64,000 bases of DNA from Huiozyma naganishii CBS 8797 (Eukaryota; Ascomycota; Saccharomycetes; Saccharomycetales; Saccharomycetaceae), in NCBI RefSeq assembly GCF_000348985.1, contig NC_035931.1, forward strand, positions 186,001 through 250,000, written 5' to 3'. Position numbers and translations under genes: made by a program. Of this stretch, positions 31,388 to 40,857 are shown piece by piece; position 1 is the first letter of the stretch, and each line of letters opens with the position of its first letter. The notes beneath the pieces are model-generated. The model was not told the DNA's origin and ran no database searches. It saw only the letters and a list, made by a program, of their open reading frames with translations.

Positions 31388-31767
31388 CTGCTACTGGGAG
31401 AACCAAAGCCATTGATAAGCGTAGAGTTCAGCTGGTTGATGTGATTTTTTATGTTAGAGTCTGTAATGGACATCCTCCTCTTCTGTTCCCAAAATGAAGT
31501 ACTGTCCCTTCTCCCATACGAGAAAGGTGAAGGCAACAACGAGGCATTTGCCTCTATCAGTTTTTGCTGTTGCACGGCCTGGTTGTAGCTTTCATTTTCT
31601 TGCAACATCATCTCCAGATGTTGGTCTATCGCTTTATACAGCTTTTTATCGGAGGCCACAGCCTTCGTCGTGAAGATATCGCACCCGCCTGTAATCTTAC
31701 AGTCGGAAGTCTCAAAGTTAAGAGTCTGATTGACTCTTTCAACGTCTAATTCATCGATAAACTTCAT
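30526..31767 (-). CDS. MAF1: RNA polymerase III repressor Maf1
   Basis: A 413-residue protein, against 395 in S. cerevisiae. Maf1 represses tRNA synthesis when TOR/PKA signalling falls. The A box lies at the N-terminus ([20 protein letters not shown], then [20 protein letters not shown]). The C-terminal BC box includes [10 protein letters not shown] and [20 protein letters not shown]. The linker has phosphorylatable RRxS-type sites (RRDSTSF, RRMSI, RRSSL) and a Gln run of ten (about residues 130-139). An acidic C-terminal tail closes it. The coding frame is continuous from the ATG; S. cerevisiae MAF1, as I recall, has a short intron near the 5' end. Confidence 0.95.
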
Positions 31768-32284
31768 TCTTTCGGTTGTTCAAGTAAGCTCGAAGTACTG
31801 CTGTTTGTTCGTATTCCGTCAAATTTCCCCTAAGTCTCTTTGTTCAACCGGTCAGTTGCCCAATGGACCAGGAAAAAAACGTTTGTAATTTATATTATAC
31901 TATAGCAAGCTCTTATCAGCTAACCACGTGTGTATACAATGAAGTTATACTGTCTCTGGAGGTGAAGAGGAGACAACGTGGGGGGCGGGGGTGTTCAAAC
32001 ACGACTCCAATTTCCTTAATTGATATTAATTACTGTCTTGAAGGAAAAAAAAAAGACAACACCAAAGCGAAATAGAAGACTTGGTCCTGAAAATCGTATC
32101 GCCCAAAACGATATCAACCACTTTTCCCGTTTCCGATTACCAGAGGTTCTAATGACACCCCATTTTGTTATGTAACAAAGAGAAGGGGAACGCTGATGTT
32201 ACGGTCTCCATTTTGGCATATTTTTGACTATAGTTTGACCTATTTACCATACTTAAATAAAGTTTGATCATAAAATGTTTCATT
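31768..32284. other. Intergenic: MAF1 promoter and SOK1 3' flank
   Basis: About 515 bp. A GGGGGGCGGGGG-like G-rich stretch lies near 31980 and A-rich runs near 32045. An ACCACGTGTG E-box is at about 31922. No gene was recognised. Confidence 0.45.
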
Positions 32285-35200
32285 CTATCCGCCATGTAGT
32301 TTGTCTCCCAATGATTCTATGTAATGTCCCCCGAATACGGACCAATGCAAGTTGATGCACGTATACAGGTGGCGGTAAATGTTTTCGAATTCCTCCATCT
32401 CGGTGAACGCAAACACACCGGTGTTCCTGTTGTTTCCCGAGCCGGCCGTACCATCATCGTATTTGAACGCTGGAAGTTTCCCTGGTTCCTTCGCGTCGAC
32501 GGTCCCGGCGTTCTTCCCCGTGCTACCTGTCCCGTTGCTGTTGCTGTAGAGGTAGACGAAATCCTGTTTCACGCGGCCGTCAACGGTGCACGCGGACCTG
32601 TTGAAGATACCGTCCTCCAGAGTCTTGAACAATCTGTTCTCCAAGACACCGTAAACGTCGCTCAGCGGCTGTGTCTGCTTGGATAGCCACGATTTGGCAA
32701 ACGCGATCTTTTGGTTATCCAACGCGGGCAACGACGTGAGTCGGGATTTATCCTCTGTTTTCGTCTCTCCTCCAGGTACCGTTTTCTTGTTTTCGTAGTC
32801 CACTTTCAAATCGTTGATAACTTTACACAGGTACACCGCAATGGACAGAGTGTTTTTGGTCCATCTGCAGTTGCCGTGCTCGTCCGTTATAATGCTGACA
32901 ATCTCCGTCTTCAGCCTCTTGTTGCTGTACGTTGAATTGATGTACGCCTTCGTTGCAGCGTCCAGATTTTTGTCGTTCGCGATTAGTTGCTGGAACAGGA
33001 GACGACAGACCAGTAGACAAACTAGCTGACGGATGTCTGCTCTCAATAAAATCAGCCTTGCGTGGTCGAATGACAGGGATGTTGGGTACTCCCTGACCAT
33101 CTTGCGGCAGGAGAGTAGACTTATCACGGATCTCAGGTCTACTTTGTAAACCTCTGGTATCGAAATGTTGTTTTTGTCCGCAACTGTGACTTGACCCGAG
33201 GAGATGTACTCGTCGAACTTGGAATTGAACCAGGTCAGCGATGACTTCAGTATGGGTTTTTTCGAGGACATCAGCGAGTTGAAGTACTGTTTTTCAAACT
33301 CGACCGCGTTGCTCAGCAGTGCTGGTCTCAACAGTCTGATCTGGTGGTTCGCAATGTCCAACTTCATGGCCTCTAAGATCTGGAAGACCAACTTCAGTCC
33401 GTCTATCAGCTTCGACAGCGACTTCTCCGCCTCTGCCTCTCTGAACTTGAGGCTCATTTTGTCGACCCAGGCGTCCCTCATGGGGGCACAGTGGTGCTTG
33501 AACAGATTAGCGAGCCACTCTGCCAATGTGGACATACTGGAAGACCCCTTGATCAGTTCCTGGACGTTCAGTTCTGTGTCCAGCACGTTCATGATCTGGT
33601 AGAACTCCTTCTGGGGCACTATGGTCAGCAGAACCTCTCTCAGCGTGTCGAACATCGGCACGAGTCTTGTCTTCCTGTATTGGAACAGGTCTGGTCTCTC
33701 CAAGTACACGATGATCTCGTTTTCGACGTCGTTCCAATACCTATCCGTGAAGTGTCTCTTCTTAATCCCGCGCTCGCCATCCAAGTTCGGTCTAAACTGA
33801 AGCAAAGGGTCGAATATGATGTCGTGTCTCAGTTGCGGGTTCTTGACGATCTCTTGAAGGTCTATCTCTTTGAGGCACTGTAGGTTTATTGGTGGCAGGG
33901 GCATGGGCCCGTTGTCGAGTTTCATGTAGTTGATTCTGTCCTGTAGGACGACCGCCTGGTTTCTCTTCGGTTTGCCCCTGACGAAGCTTATATTGTTTGA
34001 AGTGTTTATCACTTGTTCCGCGAAGGATATTGCCTGTTTCAATGAGGATGAGGATGACGACGTGGTCCCGGTGGTATTATTATTGAGACCGGAGAAGTCG
34101 TTTGACGAGACGCCAGACGATGATGACGATGAAGGTTGTGAGTATGCCGGGTCTGATGCCTGGTTTGAGGCGGCGACGGAAGAAGAGTTGATACCGGTGT
34201 TCGAAGGCAGTAAGTATAGGTGATGATGCAGTTGTTGGTTGTGTTTGTCCTTCTGGTGGTAGTGGTGCTGGTGGTGACTCCTGGGTGACTTCTTTTTCAT
34301 GACGCTGTAAGGGTTGTTATTAGATGCATGGACGTTTGGAATATTGATGTTAGTTGCGTGACTGTTGCTATTGTTGTTATTAGTGTCAGAGACAGTGGCA
34401 AGGTTCCCCTGGTTTCTGTTGTAAAATACGTTATTGCTGGCCGTCAGCCTTCGTAACGACGAATGCAGGATTGTAGGCACAGAGTGTGATCTTGCCCTTA
34501 TCCTTGAGAGCAGCATGGCGGAGGCTGGTGACATTTCCCTTACCGTATAGTCTGCGACCACTGCTGCCGCGCCCCCCACTGGAGCGTTGAACCCTTGGTT
34601 ATCTGTATGTACCGCTGAAGCAGCAGCAGCAGCAGCAGCACCAGTTGTTGTATTCTGACTGCCCCTTAGAAACCGTCCTGTCTTTGAATCAAATGGTTTA
34701 AATATGGTATTCGGCTGTGGTCCCGCCGTTGACGATGCTTGTAAGGGTAACGGTACTGCGACTTCGCCATAATTGTGATCCATTGCACCAGCTGACTCAT
34801 CCTCGTCATCATCACCACTTGTCGGATTGTCCGTACTTGGGCCTCCACTACTGCTGCTGCTGCTACCACCACCAATGTTGTTATTCTTGCTGTTCTCGGC
34901 AGTGTTTTGATTATTGATGGATGGAGTTATAGTGCCTGTACTGTTCAAAAAATTGTTTCTCCGCAGTATTTCCGTGTAGTCTCTCATGTTTATATTTTCC
35001 GGCAGGATGGGATCCTCGTCCAGATCCATACTATCCTCTTGATCTTGTGGCTGCAGGTGATGCGCACCCCGTGTTACTGTGGCTGCCGACGGCGATATCG
35101 ACGACGACGACGAAGACGAAGAGGAAGAGGACACGCCGAGGGATATACTCGTCTGCTTCGATAACGTGGTATTATTACTTCTCCTGTTGTTCGCTGAGCC

Positions 35201-35452
35201 GTTCCCACCAGCGCCAGAGGCACCAGCGCCGCCACTACTCGCACCTCCGCTATTGCCATCACCAGCGCCACCAGCGTTGCCACTACCATTACCACTAGTA
35301 CCACTACCACTAGCACCTGGGCCTCCACCCGGATTACTGCTACCTGTAGTGGCCGGCCCTTTCCCGGCTGCTCCACTGGAAGCGGCGGCGCCCGTTGTGG
35401 CGGCGGCAGCGGCCGCCGCTGCCGCCACCGACTGCGTTCTTGGATGCTCCAT
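32285..35452 (-). CDS. SOK1: SOK1-like protein, Tcp11 domain
   Basis: A 1055-residue protein, against 901 in S. cerevisiae. SOK1 was found as a high-copy suppressor of PKA loss; the Tcp11 domain is shared with mammalian TCP11, and the molecular action is unclear. The first 500 residues are extreme low complexity: Ala runs, Gly/Ser/Ala repeats, Ser runs, Asn- and His/Gln-rich stretches. The conserved part starts near residue 550 with PPINLQCLKEIDLQEIVKNP and RHDIIFDPLLQFRPN and runs to the end (EFENIYRHLYTCINLHWSVF). The ATG opens MEHPRTQSV. It lies next to MAF1, as YDR006C does to YDR005C. The extra length comes from the repeats. Confidence 0.92.
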   Translation of the reverse strand: MEHPRTQSVAAAAAAAAATTGAAASSGAAGKGPATTGSSNPGGGPGASGSGTSGNGSGNAGGAGDGNSGGASSGGAGASGAGGNGSANNRRSNNTTLSKQTSISLGVSSSSSSSSSSSISPSAATVTRGAHHLQPQDQEDSMDLDEDPILPENINMRDYTEILRRNNFLNSTGTITPSINNQNTAENSKNNNIGGGSSSSSSGGPSTDNPTSGDDDEDESAGAMDHNYGEVAVPLPLQASSTAGPQPNTIFKPFDSKTGRFLRGSQNTTTGAAAAAAASAVHTDNQGFNAPVGGAAAVVADYTVREMSPASAMLLSRIRARSHSVPTILHSSLRRLTASNNVFYNRNQGNLATVSDTNNNNSNSHATNINIPNVHASNNNPYSVMKKKSPRSHHQHHYHQKDKHNQQLHHHLYLLPSNTGINSSSVAASNQASDPAYSQPSSSSSSGVSSNDFSGLNNNTTGTTSSSSSSLKQAISFAEQVINTSNNISFVRGKPKRNQAVVLQDRINYMKLDNGPMPLPPINLQCLKEIDLQEIVKNPQLRHDIIFDPLLQFRPNLDGERGIKKRHFTDRYWNDVENEIIVYLERPDLFQYRKTRLVPMFDTLREVLLTIVPQKEFYQIMNVLDTELNVQELIKGSSSMSTLAEWLANLFKHHCAPMRDAWVDKMSLKFREAEAEKSLSKLIDGLKLVFQILEAMKLDIANHQIRLLRPALLSNAVEFEKQYFNSLMSSKKPILKSSLTWFNSKFDEYISSGQVTVADKNNISIPEVYKVDLRSVISLLSCRKMVREYPTSLSFDHARLILLRADIRQLVCLLVCRLLFQQLIANDKNLDAATKAYINSTYSNKRLKTEIVSIITDEHGNCRWTKNTLSIAVYLCKVINDLKVDYENKKTVPGGETKTEDKSRLTSLPALDNQKIAFAKSWLSKQTQPLSDVYGVLENRLFKTLEDGIFNRSACTVDGRVKQDFVYLYSNSNGTGSTGKNAGTVDAKEPGKLPAFKYDDGTAGSGNNRNTGVFAFTEMEEFENIYRHLYTCINLHWSVFGGHYIESLGDKLHGG

Positions 35453-35895
35453 CTGTATTACAAATTTCTCTTTCTCTTTCTATTTTCTTCTCAGCAAAGA
35501 CCGATCTTTCGACGCTCTGTCCCCTGGAACAGAATCTCTCACTCTCTCTTTCACACACACACACAGAGGTGATCTCGCTCGCGTACCGTATAGCGACCCC
35601 AGCTACAGAACCCAGAGAGACGGAGAGGGAGACTTTTCGATTCCGGCCAATCTTTATATCTCTTTTTTTTCTTCTTTTTTTTCTTCTTCCGTTTTTTTCT
35701 TCTTCCCTTTTTTGTTTCTTTTTTCTGTTTTTTGAGATTTCGTTGCATCGCTGTTTGACGAGATGCCCGAGCAGGATGCAGGGCAATGAACAGTTCGTGG
35801 TTCGGCCATGTGCTTGATATATCGGTATACACTGGTTCTATGTAGTTCTGCGGTGATGCTAGTTTATTTAAAAGTTTTCACTTTGGCACTGCCTC
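35453..35895. promoter_or_regulatory. SOK1 upstream region, pyrimidine-rich
   Basis: About 440 bp between the SOK1 ATG and the 3' side of IPP1. On the plus strand it is dominated by TTTCTTC and CTCTCT runs (about 35505-35735), including an (AC)n stretch at 35551-35564. On the SOK1 strand this is purine-rich, like poly(dA:dT) nucleosome-depleting promoter elements. Confidence 0.45.
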
Positions 35896-35922
35896 GCACC
35901 GCATCGCTTCGCTCTGCGGTGC
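35896..35922 (-). other. GC-rich hairpin just after the IPP1 stop codon
   Basis: GCACCGCA and TGCGGTGC form a perfect 8-bp stem around an 11-nt loop, starting 5 nt beyond the IPP1 TAA. In the transcript it would fold at the very start of the 3' UTR. It may affect mRNA stability or 3' processing; this is inference. Confidence 0.55.
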
Positions 35923-35927
35923 TCGGC

Positions 35928-36791
35928 TTAGGCTGACCCAGAGATAAAGAACCATTTGTCAATGGACTTGTCAATTGGGGCGTCCTCCTTTGGAGACGCC
36001 TGTGGGACGGCACTCGCCGCGGCGGCAGCGAACGTTGGTGTGTCGGACAGAGTGGTGTTGGTCAAGTCGATGCCTTTGGAGTCTGGGGCCTTACCGGCGA
36101 TCAGTTTCTTCCAGGACTCGTTGGTCTCTCTGATGATATCCAAGGCGTACTTCTTGTTCTTTGCCTCACCGGAGAAGGCGAACTGGTTCTCGGGCTTGCC
36201 GTCTGGGATCTTGTAGATCCGGAACCACTCGTTCGTCGCCTTCAAAAGCCCAGGGAAGTACTTCTCGACGTCCTCGATGTCGTTCAACTTGGGCGCAAGA
36301 GGGTCCCTCACGTCAATGGCAATCACTTTCCAGTCAGTCTCACCTTCATCCAACAAGGCCATGATCCCCAACACTTTCACTTGCTTCACTTCACCGGTGT
36401 ACGCAATGGTCTCACCGATCTCCAACACGTCCACTGGATCGTTGTCACCGGCAGCTTTGGTCTCAGCGTGCATCTCGTTGGGGTCCTCCCACGTCTGTGG
36501 GAAGGCACCGTAGTTGTGGATGTACCCGTGGTGAGGGAAACAGTTACGAACAAATCTCAACTTACCCTTCTTTGTGTCCTGGACAATAGGGTTCAGGGCC
36601 TCCTCCTTCGTGATCTCCAATTTCGCATTGGTCCATCTGGGGATCTCAACAACCATGTTGAACACATTGTTGGCCTTGTCGGCGTACAATGGAATGTCGT
36701 GAAATGGGGACACGGGCTTCCCGTCCTCCTCAATGTACACTTTGTAGTCCAAAGTGTTCTTAGCACCAATCTGTCTAGTAGTGTAAACCAT
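35928..36791 (-). CDS. IPP1: Cytosolic inorganic pyrophosphatase
   Basis: 287 residues, exactly the S. cerevisiae length. It hydrolyses pyrophosphate to two phosphates and drives biosynthetic reactions forward. The active-site block [13 protein letters not shown] (about residues 113-125) holds the metal-binding Asp triad, and upstream [19 protein letters not shown] is conserved. The C-terminus [13 protein letters not shown] is fungal. Strong codon bias shows high expression. The first ATG is at 36791; a TTG further upstream is not used. In S. cerevisiae IPP1 (YBR011C) is close to HHF1, whereas here it follows SOK1. Confidence 0.97.
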   Translation of the reverse strand: MVYTTRQIGAKNTLDYKVYIEEDGKPVSPFHDIPLYADKANNVFNMVVEIPRWTNAKLEITKEEALNPIVQDTKKGKLRFVRNCFPHHGYIHNYGAFPQTWEDPNEMHAETKAAGDNDPVDVLEIGETIAYTGEVKQVKVLGIMALLDEGETDWKVIAIDVRDPLAPKLNDIEDVEKYFPGLLKATNEWFRIYKIPDGKPENQFAFSGEAKNKKYALDIIRETNESWKKLIAGKAPDSKGIDLTNTTLSDTPTFAAAAASAVPQASPKEDAPIDKSIDKWFFISGSA

Positions 36792-37401
36792 CTGTCTCGT
36801 GTGTATGGGTGTGGCTGACTGACTGACTACCAAATAGCAAGGATCCAATGCAACTTACGGTCCCTTCATTTATATATCAAACAGCGAATTTCGTCGAAAC
36901 AACAACATTTTTTTTTTCATTCGTCGCCTCTTTTTTTTCTGCGTCGCTGAATTTTTAGGCGACGCAAAAACTGTGGAAACCACTAGTTCGAAGAAGAGGG
37001 TGGGTTGACTCGTGACGGTTACTTGTGCTTCATGGAAGCCATTGATACCGGGTGATGAGCAGGCATGTGCTTGTGATTGTATCCGGTCGTTGAGCTCTTC
37101 GGCGCAGGTCTTTACTCAGGAGAAGCACTTCATTATATTATATTGTTGTTTGCTTCTACTGCAACCTCGTTGTGCCATCAAAGTGCAACCCATGCTTGCA
37201 ACTACCCGGTGTTAGAGCATTATTGTTGTGTGAAATGGTGACTCCCTAACGTATTGTTACACCGGAATTAATCGGCTTTAACTAGGGCCATGAAAAAGTT
37301 ACGAATTAAGATTCAAGGCAGACCTTCTCTCCTAAATTCGGAGTTTCAGTTTGTTTCTTCTGAGGAGATAGGCCTAAGGTTTGAATTTTGGTATCTTTTA
37401 T
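36792..37401. other. IPP1 promoter and edge of Ty4-like relic 2
   Basis: About 610 bp. The IPP1-proximal part has T-rich runs (36909-36940). The part near 37290-37401 still resembles Ty4-like relic 1 after its gag core (a TTAGGCCTA stretch followed by a GAGAAG-like stretch on the minus strand), so the relic probably reaches to about 37290. Confidence 0.4.
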
Positions 37402-38261
37402 TCAAGCAGTTTCTTGAATTATGAAGAATTGAAGAAAATGATTCACATTTTTCTCTGATTCGTCTACAATATATCTTCTTTCCTTTACTGCAATCAGAGT
37501 CCGGATAATAAGTTTAATATATTCTCTTGGATTAACTCCTTTATCTAAGCATGTACCATGATTAAGTGCATACAAAATGACTTTATATTTAAAGCTGTTC
37601 TGCAATGCTGATTCAATTCTGCGATTGAGAAAGGCAAAGGTGATTGGAATAAAATCATGTGGTTTCTGAGTCCACAATTCCAATCTGCTCATCCTTGGTA
37701 ATTCAGTATTGATCTGATTTGGATTGGAGCAATATTCATCAATATGAATCTTTTTCCATAGCCGATCCTTTTTCTCCCTGGAGTAGGACTGAGTAAACGC
37801 GTTTTTTACATCGTTATACACTTCAATCACTATTCGTTTTCCAAATGCAAGATCGCTAACACCTTCTTCTAAGGAATCTTTCAGCAATCTTACGAAAATT
37901 AAATTTTCAAAGGGGTCATTCTTTTCCCCATCTTTGTCAAAAAAGTGATCAACAGCCAATCTGCTTTTCTCAATCTCCTTTGCCTCCTCATTTTTAATAG
38001 TGGGCTCAGGTAAATCGTTCACTGTGTTCGAAGAGTTCAGTGTTTCCCCTCCTTGCAACTTTGGAAGTGTCTTCTCGAATTCGTTGTACAGTTTCCTAAG
38101 ATTAGCCTTTTGGTTTTGATATAGTCTAAGACAAAGCCTAATTCTCTACTTTTCTCCTCCTGTGTTAAGTCGGAGCTCTTCATTATGTTGGCTCTTTCAG
38201 CAATGAAAGTCGCAACAATCTCTACTATTTTGAAAGTTGATAATCTGCTGTTTAGAATCAC
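37402..38261 (-). mobile_element. Ty4-like retrotransposon relic 2 (gag)
   Basis: A Gag-type reading of about 285 codons with one frameshift near 38125. It starts in a helical region (KIVEIVATFIAERANIMK) and ends in an open 218-codon frame closed by TGA at 37402. It aligns with relic 1: REKKDRLWKKIHIDEYCS against RRKKHQLWRKMVIDENCS, and the N-terminal helix of both. The region after it (ALQNSFKYKVILYALNHG) is like the later part of Ty4 Gag. No protease, integrase or RT was found. It sits just upstream of tRNA-Thr and points away from it, a usual place for Ty insertion. Confidence 0.6.
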
Positions 38262-38806
38262 TCACGTTTATCCTGAAGCAACAGATCAGTTCTTTAAAGT
38301 AGAATCTATATACTTTAAAACATTTAGTTATTATCAGTATTTTACTTTGTTTAAAACTTTTAAAAGTATTTTTCTGCTTCATTTTTTCGAGATCCGGCGC
38401 TGTTTTCAATTTACGTGCCCGTCCCTGAGAGACGAGGGTTCCAATGACTGGAATCTGTGGCCTTTATATAATAATTGGTGAAGCTGGATCAGACCGCATT
38501 AGATTCGGTCTGTCCGTTCGTTACAGTTACGTAGCCTGCTGACTAAGGTGGGTGTAGTCTGGTGACTAAGTGGGGTGTGCTTTGGTGATTAAAGCAGGGT
38601 GTGACGCTTTTGTATTGTTTGTTGTATGTTGCGATGTGTTGCCTCGTGGAAAAGGGCTTATTGTTTGTGTCTCGTAGGAGAGAGAGTTGTATGTCGTTAC
38701 CGAGAGCTGTATCTCGTGATTGGAACTGTGAGAGTTCGTGATGGGAGCTGGGTCTTGTGTTTGAAACTGTGTGAGTTTCATGTTACATAAAAAGTGTTAT
38801 TTTATA
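38262..38806. other. Probable Ty4-like leader/LTR remains upstream of tRNA-Thr
   Basis: About 545 bp between the gag relic and the tRNA. On the minus strand a TTATATAAAGG TATA-like box lies at about 38463-38473, some 200 bp before the gag region, as in a Ty promoter. Short GTGTAGTCTGGTGACTAAG-like near-repeats occur at 38540-38600. LTR ends cannot be fixed. Confidence 0.35.
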
Positions 38807-38879
38807 GCTTCTATGGCCAAGTTGGTAAGGCGCCACACTAGTAATGTGGAGATCATCAGTTCGACTCTGGTTGGAAGCA
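38807..38879 (+). tRNA. tRNA-Thr(AGU)
   Basis: 73 nt with acceptor arms GCTTCTA and TGGAAGC plus discriminator A. The A box is TGGCCAAGTTGG, the anticodon loop CTAGTAA gives AGU, and the B box GTTCGACTC lies in the T arm. A T-rich stretch follows as Pol III terminator. No intron. Confidence 0.96.
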
Positions 38880-39062
38880 GTTTTCTTTTTTCGGTTTCCA
38901 GTCCGTACTAATAAGCCGTCAGGCTCTACTAAGGTCATCTAACCTCTTCGTAGTGCTACAAAGTTATCTTTCTTTTAATATAAATGCTAGGGGATCTTAA
39001 TATAACTAATAACGAACTGATAACATTCATGGTTGAGAGTTTTTAGTTCTCATAATGCAATT

Positions 39063-39671
39063 TTATTCGATGTTGACGTCGAGGTGGCCATAAAAACTAT
39101 CCTCTTGCTCCTCTTCGTCCTCTTCCAAGTCAGATTGATCTGCGGAACGGCGCTCTTGTCCCGTCCCACCGCTATCTGACGGCATTTCGTTTCCATACTC
39201 CTCCTGTTGGCTGTTCCCGTCGAATGCTTCATCTAAAAAAACTCTCTCTCTGATGGCCTTCGTTATACTCTCAAATTTCTCCAGATAGGGTCGATTGATG
39301 GGCAGTTTTGAATTCAGTTGAAACTGCTGTCGACACATTGGACAGAGCCCCTTAGAGGTGTTCGTGTCCAACCATCTGAAAATACAATGGTAGTGGAAGT
39401 GGTGATGGCATAGCCCAGCTACGAGAGGGCACGAATCACCGGGAATCTTACAGCTGGGACAGGTCCCGTTGTAGCTTGCCCTGCATATACCACACACATC
39501 TTCATCCTCGTCTCCATCGACAGCATTACCGTTCTCAAGATGTGCCTTTTCAACGTCCACAGGATAATAGTTGTAAAGGAACGGGTACTGCCTATCCTTT
39601 GCAGCTGCTGGGTCTCTTGTATCCCAGGACCAAGTGAAAACGGGGTTCACTCTCTTGATATCCAGTTTCAT
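39063..39671 (-). CDS. APC11: Anaphase-promoting complex RING subunit
   Basis: A 202-residue RING-H2 protein, against 165 in S. cerevisiae. Apc11 is the catalytic RING of the APC/C ubiquitin ligase and recruits E2 enzymes at the Apc2 cullin. The RING covers about residues 58-118: CGICRASYNGTCPSCKIPG, LCHHHFHYHCIFRWLDT and CPMCRQQF hold the zinc ligands with the family-specific insert. The extra length is in a C-terminal acidic tail (SDLEEDEEEQEDS) and a longer N-terminal part. The start is an ATG. It corresponds to YDL008W. Confidence 0.95.
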   Translation of the reverse strand: MKLDIKRVNPVFTWSWDTRDPAAAKDRQYPFLYNYYPVDVEKAHLENGNAVDGDEDEDVCGICRASYNGTCPSCKIPGDSCPLVAGLCHHHFHYHCIFRWLDTNTSKGLCPMCRQQFQLNSKLPINRPYLEKFESITKAIRERVFLDEAFDGNSQQEEYGNEMPSDSGGTGQERRSADQSDLEEDEEEQEDSFYGHLDVNIE

Positions 39672-39940
39672 CTGCGGTACACAAGCTAAGCACTGCCAGC
39701 TAGCCTTCCCACTAAGACGTGGTTTTGCTCCTCCTCCCTCTTCGTTTTCTTATAGAACATTTTTTAGATCTGCGTTCGATGACTATTTGACATTATCCAC
39801 ATTGGGTTGTTGTTGTTGAGGAACATGTTGCAGATACATGGATTTATATACGTCTACAGAAGACTGTGTTCTTACATTGAAAAAGCTATGCCACCCACGG
39901 CTCCCCACTTCCCATAGCCACCAACTAAAACAAGCCGATT

Positions 39941-40525
39941 TCAGACTTGAATTACGTTTACCGCTGATCCACCCCATTCGTTCAGCCTGTCCAGAAGTTT
40001 GCCGTTTTCTGACAGGGCAACGATATCGTCACAGCCACCATGCGAAACCCCGTTGACAATCAGGTTGGGCACAGTTGACCTCCCGGTTTTCTCTGCGATG
40101 TACTTCTGCAGTTCGGGACCGTGTTCGTGCTCGTCCAGTTCCACAACCGTGTAAGCGGGCGTGAACTTGAACCCTGCAGCGAGCAATTTTTTCAGTTTAG
40201 CAGAGTACGGACAGTACGATTTGCTGAAGATCACCACTGGCGATCTACTCAAGATCGAGTCGTACTCTACCGCTGGGCTGAACACCCCAGCAGGTTCAGG
40301 CGCCTGGCCGCTCCTATCCGTGCCAATTTTCGGTTTCACCGCGGCAACACTCACGGGATCCTCCACGTTTGCGTAGTTCACCAGGGGCACACCCTCCAGC
40401 ACCTGTCGATCATCAACCGTGACGGACACGTTTCTCGCGTTCTGCGTCACGAAGAGAACCAGCAAAAGAAGCAAAAGAGTCACGCTCAGCGCTCTGATAT
40501 TCCGTTTATTCAAAGTAATGGCCAT
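39941..40525 (-). CDS. GRX7: Monothiol glutaredoxin of the early secretory pathway
   Basis: A 194-residue type II membrane protein: short N-terminus, signal anchor (ALSVTLLLLLLVLFVT, about residues 12-27), a linker, then a glutaredoxin fold. The active site is SKSYCPYSAK (about residue 103), and the glutathione-binding TVPNLIVNGVSHGG and GGCDD follow. Grx6 and Grx7 act in the ER/Golgi lumen in thiol redox control. The CPYS motif is that of Grx7 as I recall, while Grx6 has CSYS. Length also fits Grx7 (203). The first ATG is at 40525; a GTG ten codons upstream is rejected. Confidence 0.85.
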   Translation of the reverse strand: MAITLNKRNIRALSVTLLLLLLVLFVTQNARNVSVTVDDRQVLEGVPLVNYANVEDPVSVAAVKPKIGTDRSGQAPEPAGVFSPAVEYDSILSRSPVVIFSKSYCPYSAKLKKLLAAGFKFTPAYTVVELDEHEHGPELQKYIAEKTGRSTVPNLIVNGVSHGGCDDIVALSENGKLLDRLNEWGGSAVNVIQV

Positions 40526-40857
40526 TGTACGACTTCTCGGTGGGTGTACTGACACTGCAGATCCATATCAAACGCAAACCCTTAAAGCACGACCGTGTTC
40601 ACCAAAGCGCCACAGACTCATCACTGATACTTCGAACACAGGTTGGAAAATTAAGTAAGAACAGCATCAAAAAAGGCAGGAAGAAATGGAATGGATGTGC
40701 AGAATGTCGCTTGCAACGAGGGTTTCCACGGTTACAAGCAAGCAGAGTATAAGAGGCGAGAGGTGTTACAAGCTACACACAGCGGTCTAAATTTGCCACT
40801 TTGCTTGGCGCAAAAGAGACACCGAGAGAAGGAGACGACGTTACACCAAGTTTTACG
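40526..40857. promoter_or_regulatory. Divergent promoter GRX7 / SLX5
   Basis: About 330 bp between two divergent genes. It contains an A-rich part (about 40640-40690). Frames here have no ATG start. No named site is claimed. Confidence 0.4.

Noticed and set aside
35079..35735. A 218-codon frame on the plus strand.
   Set aside because: It is antisense to the Gly/Ala/Ser repeats of SOK1, hence the Pro/Leu runs, and then runs into a pyrimidine-rich promoter.
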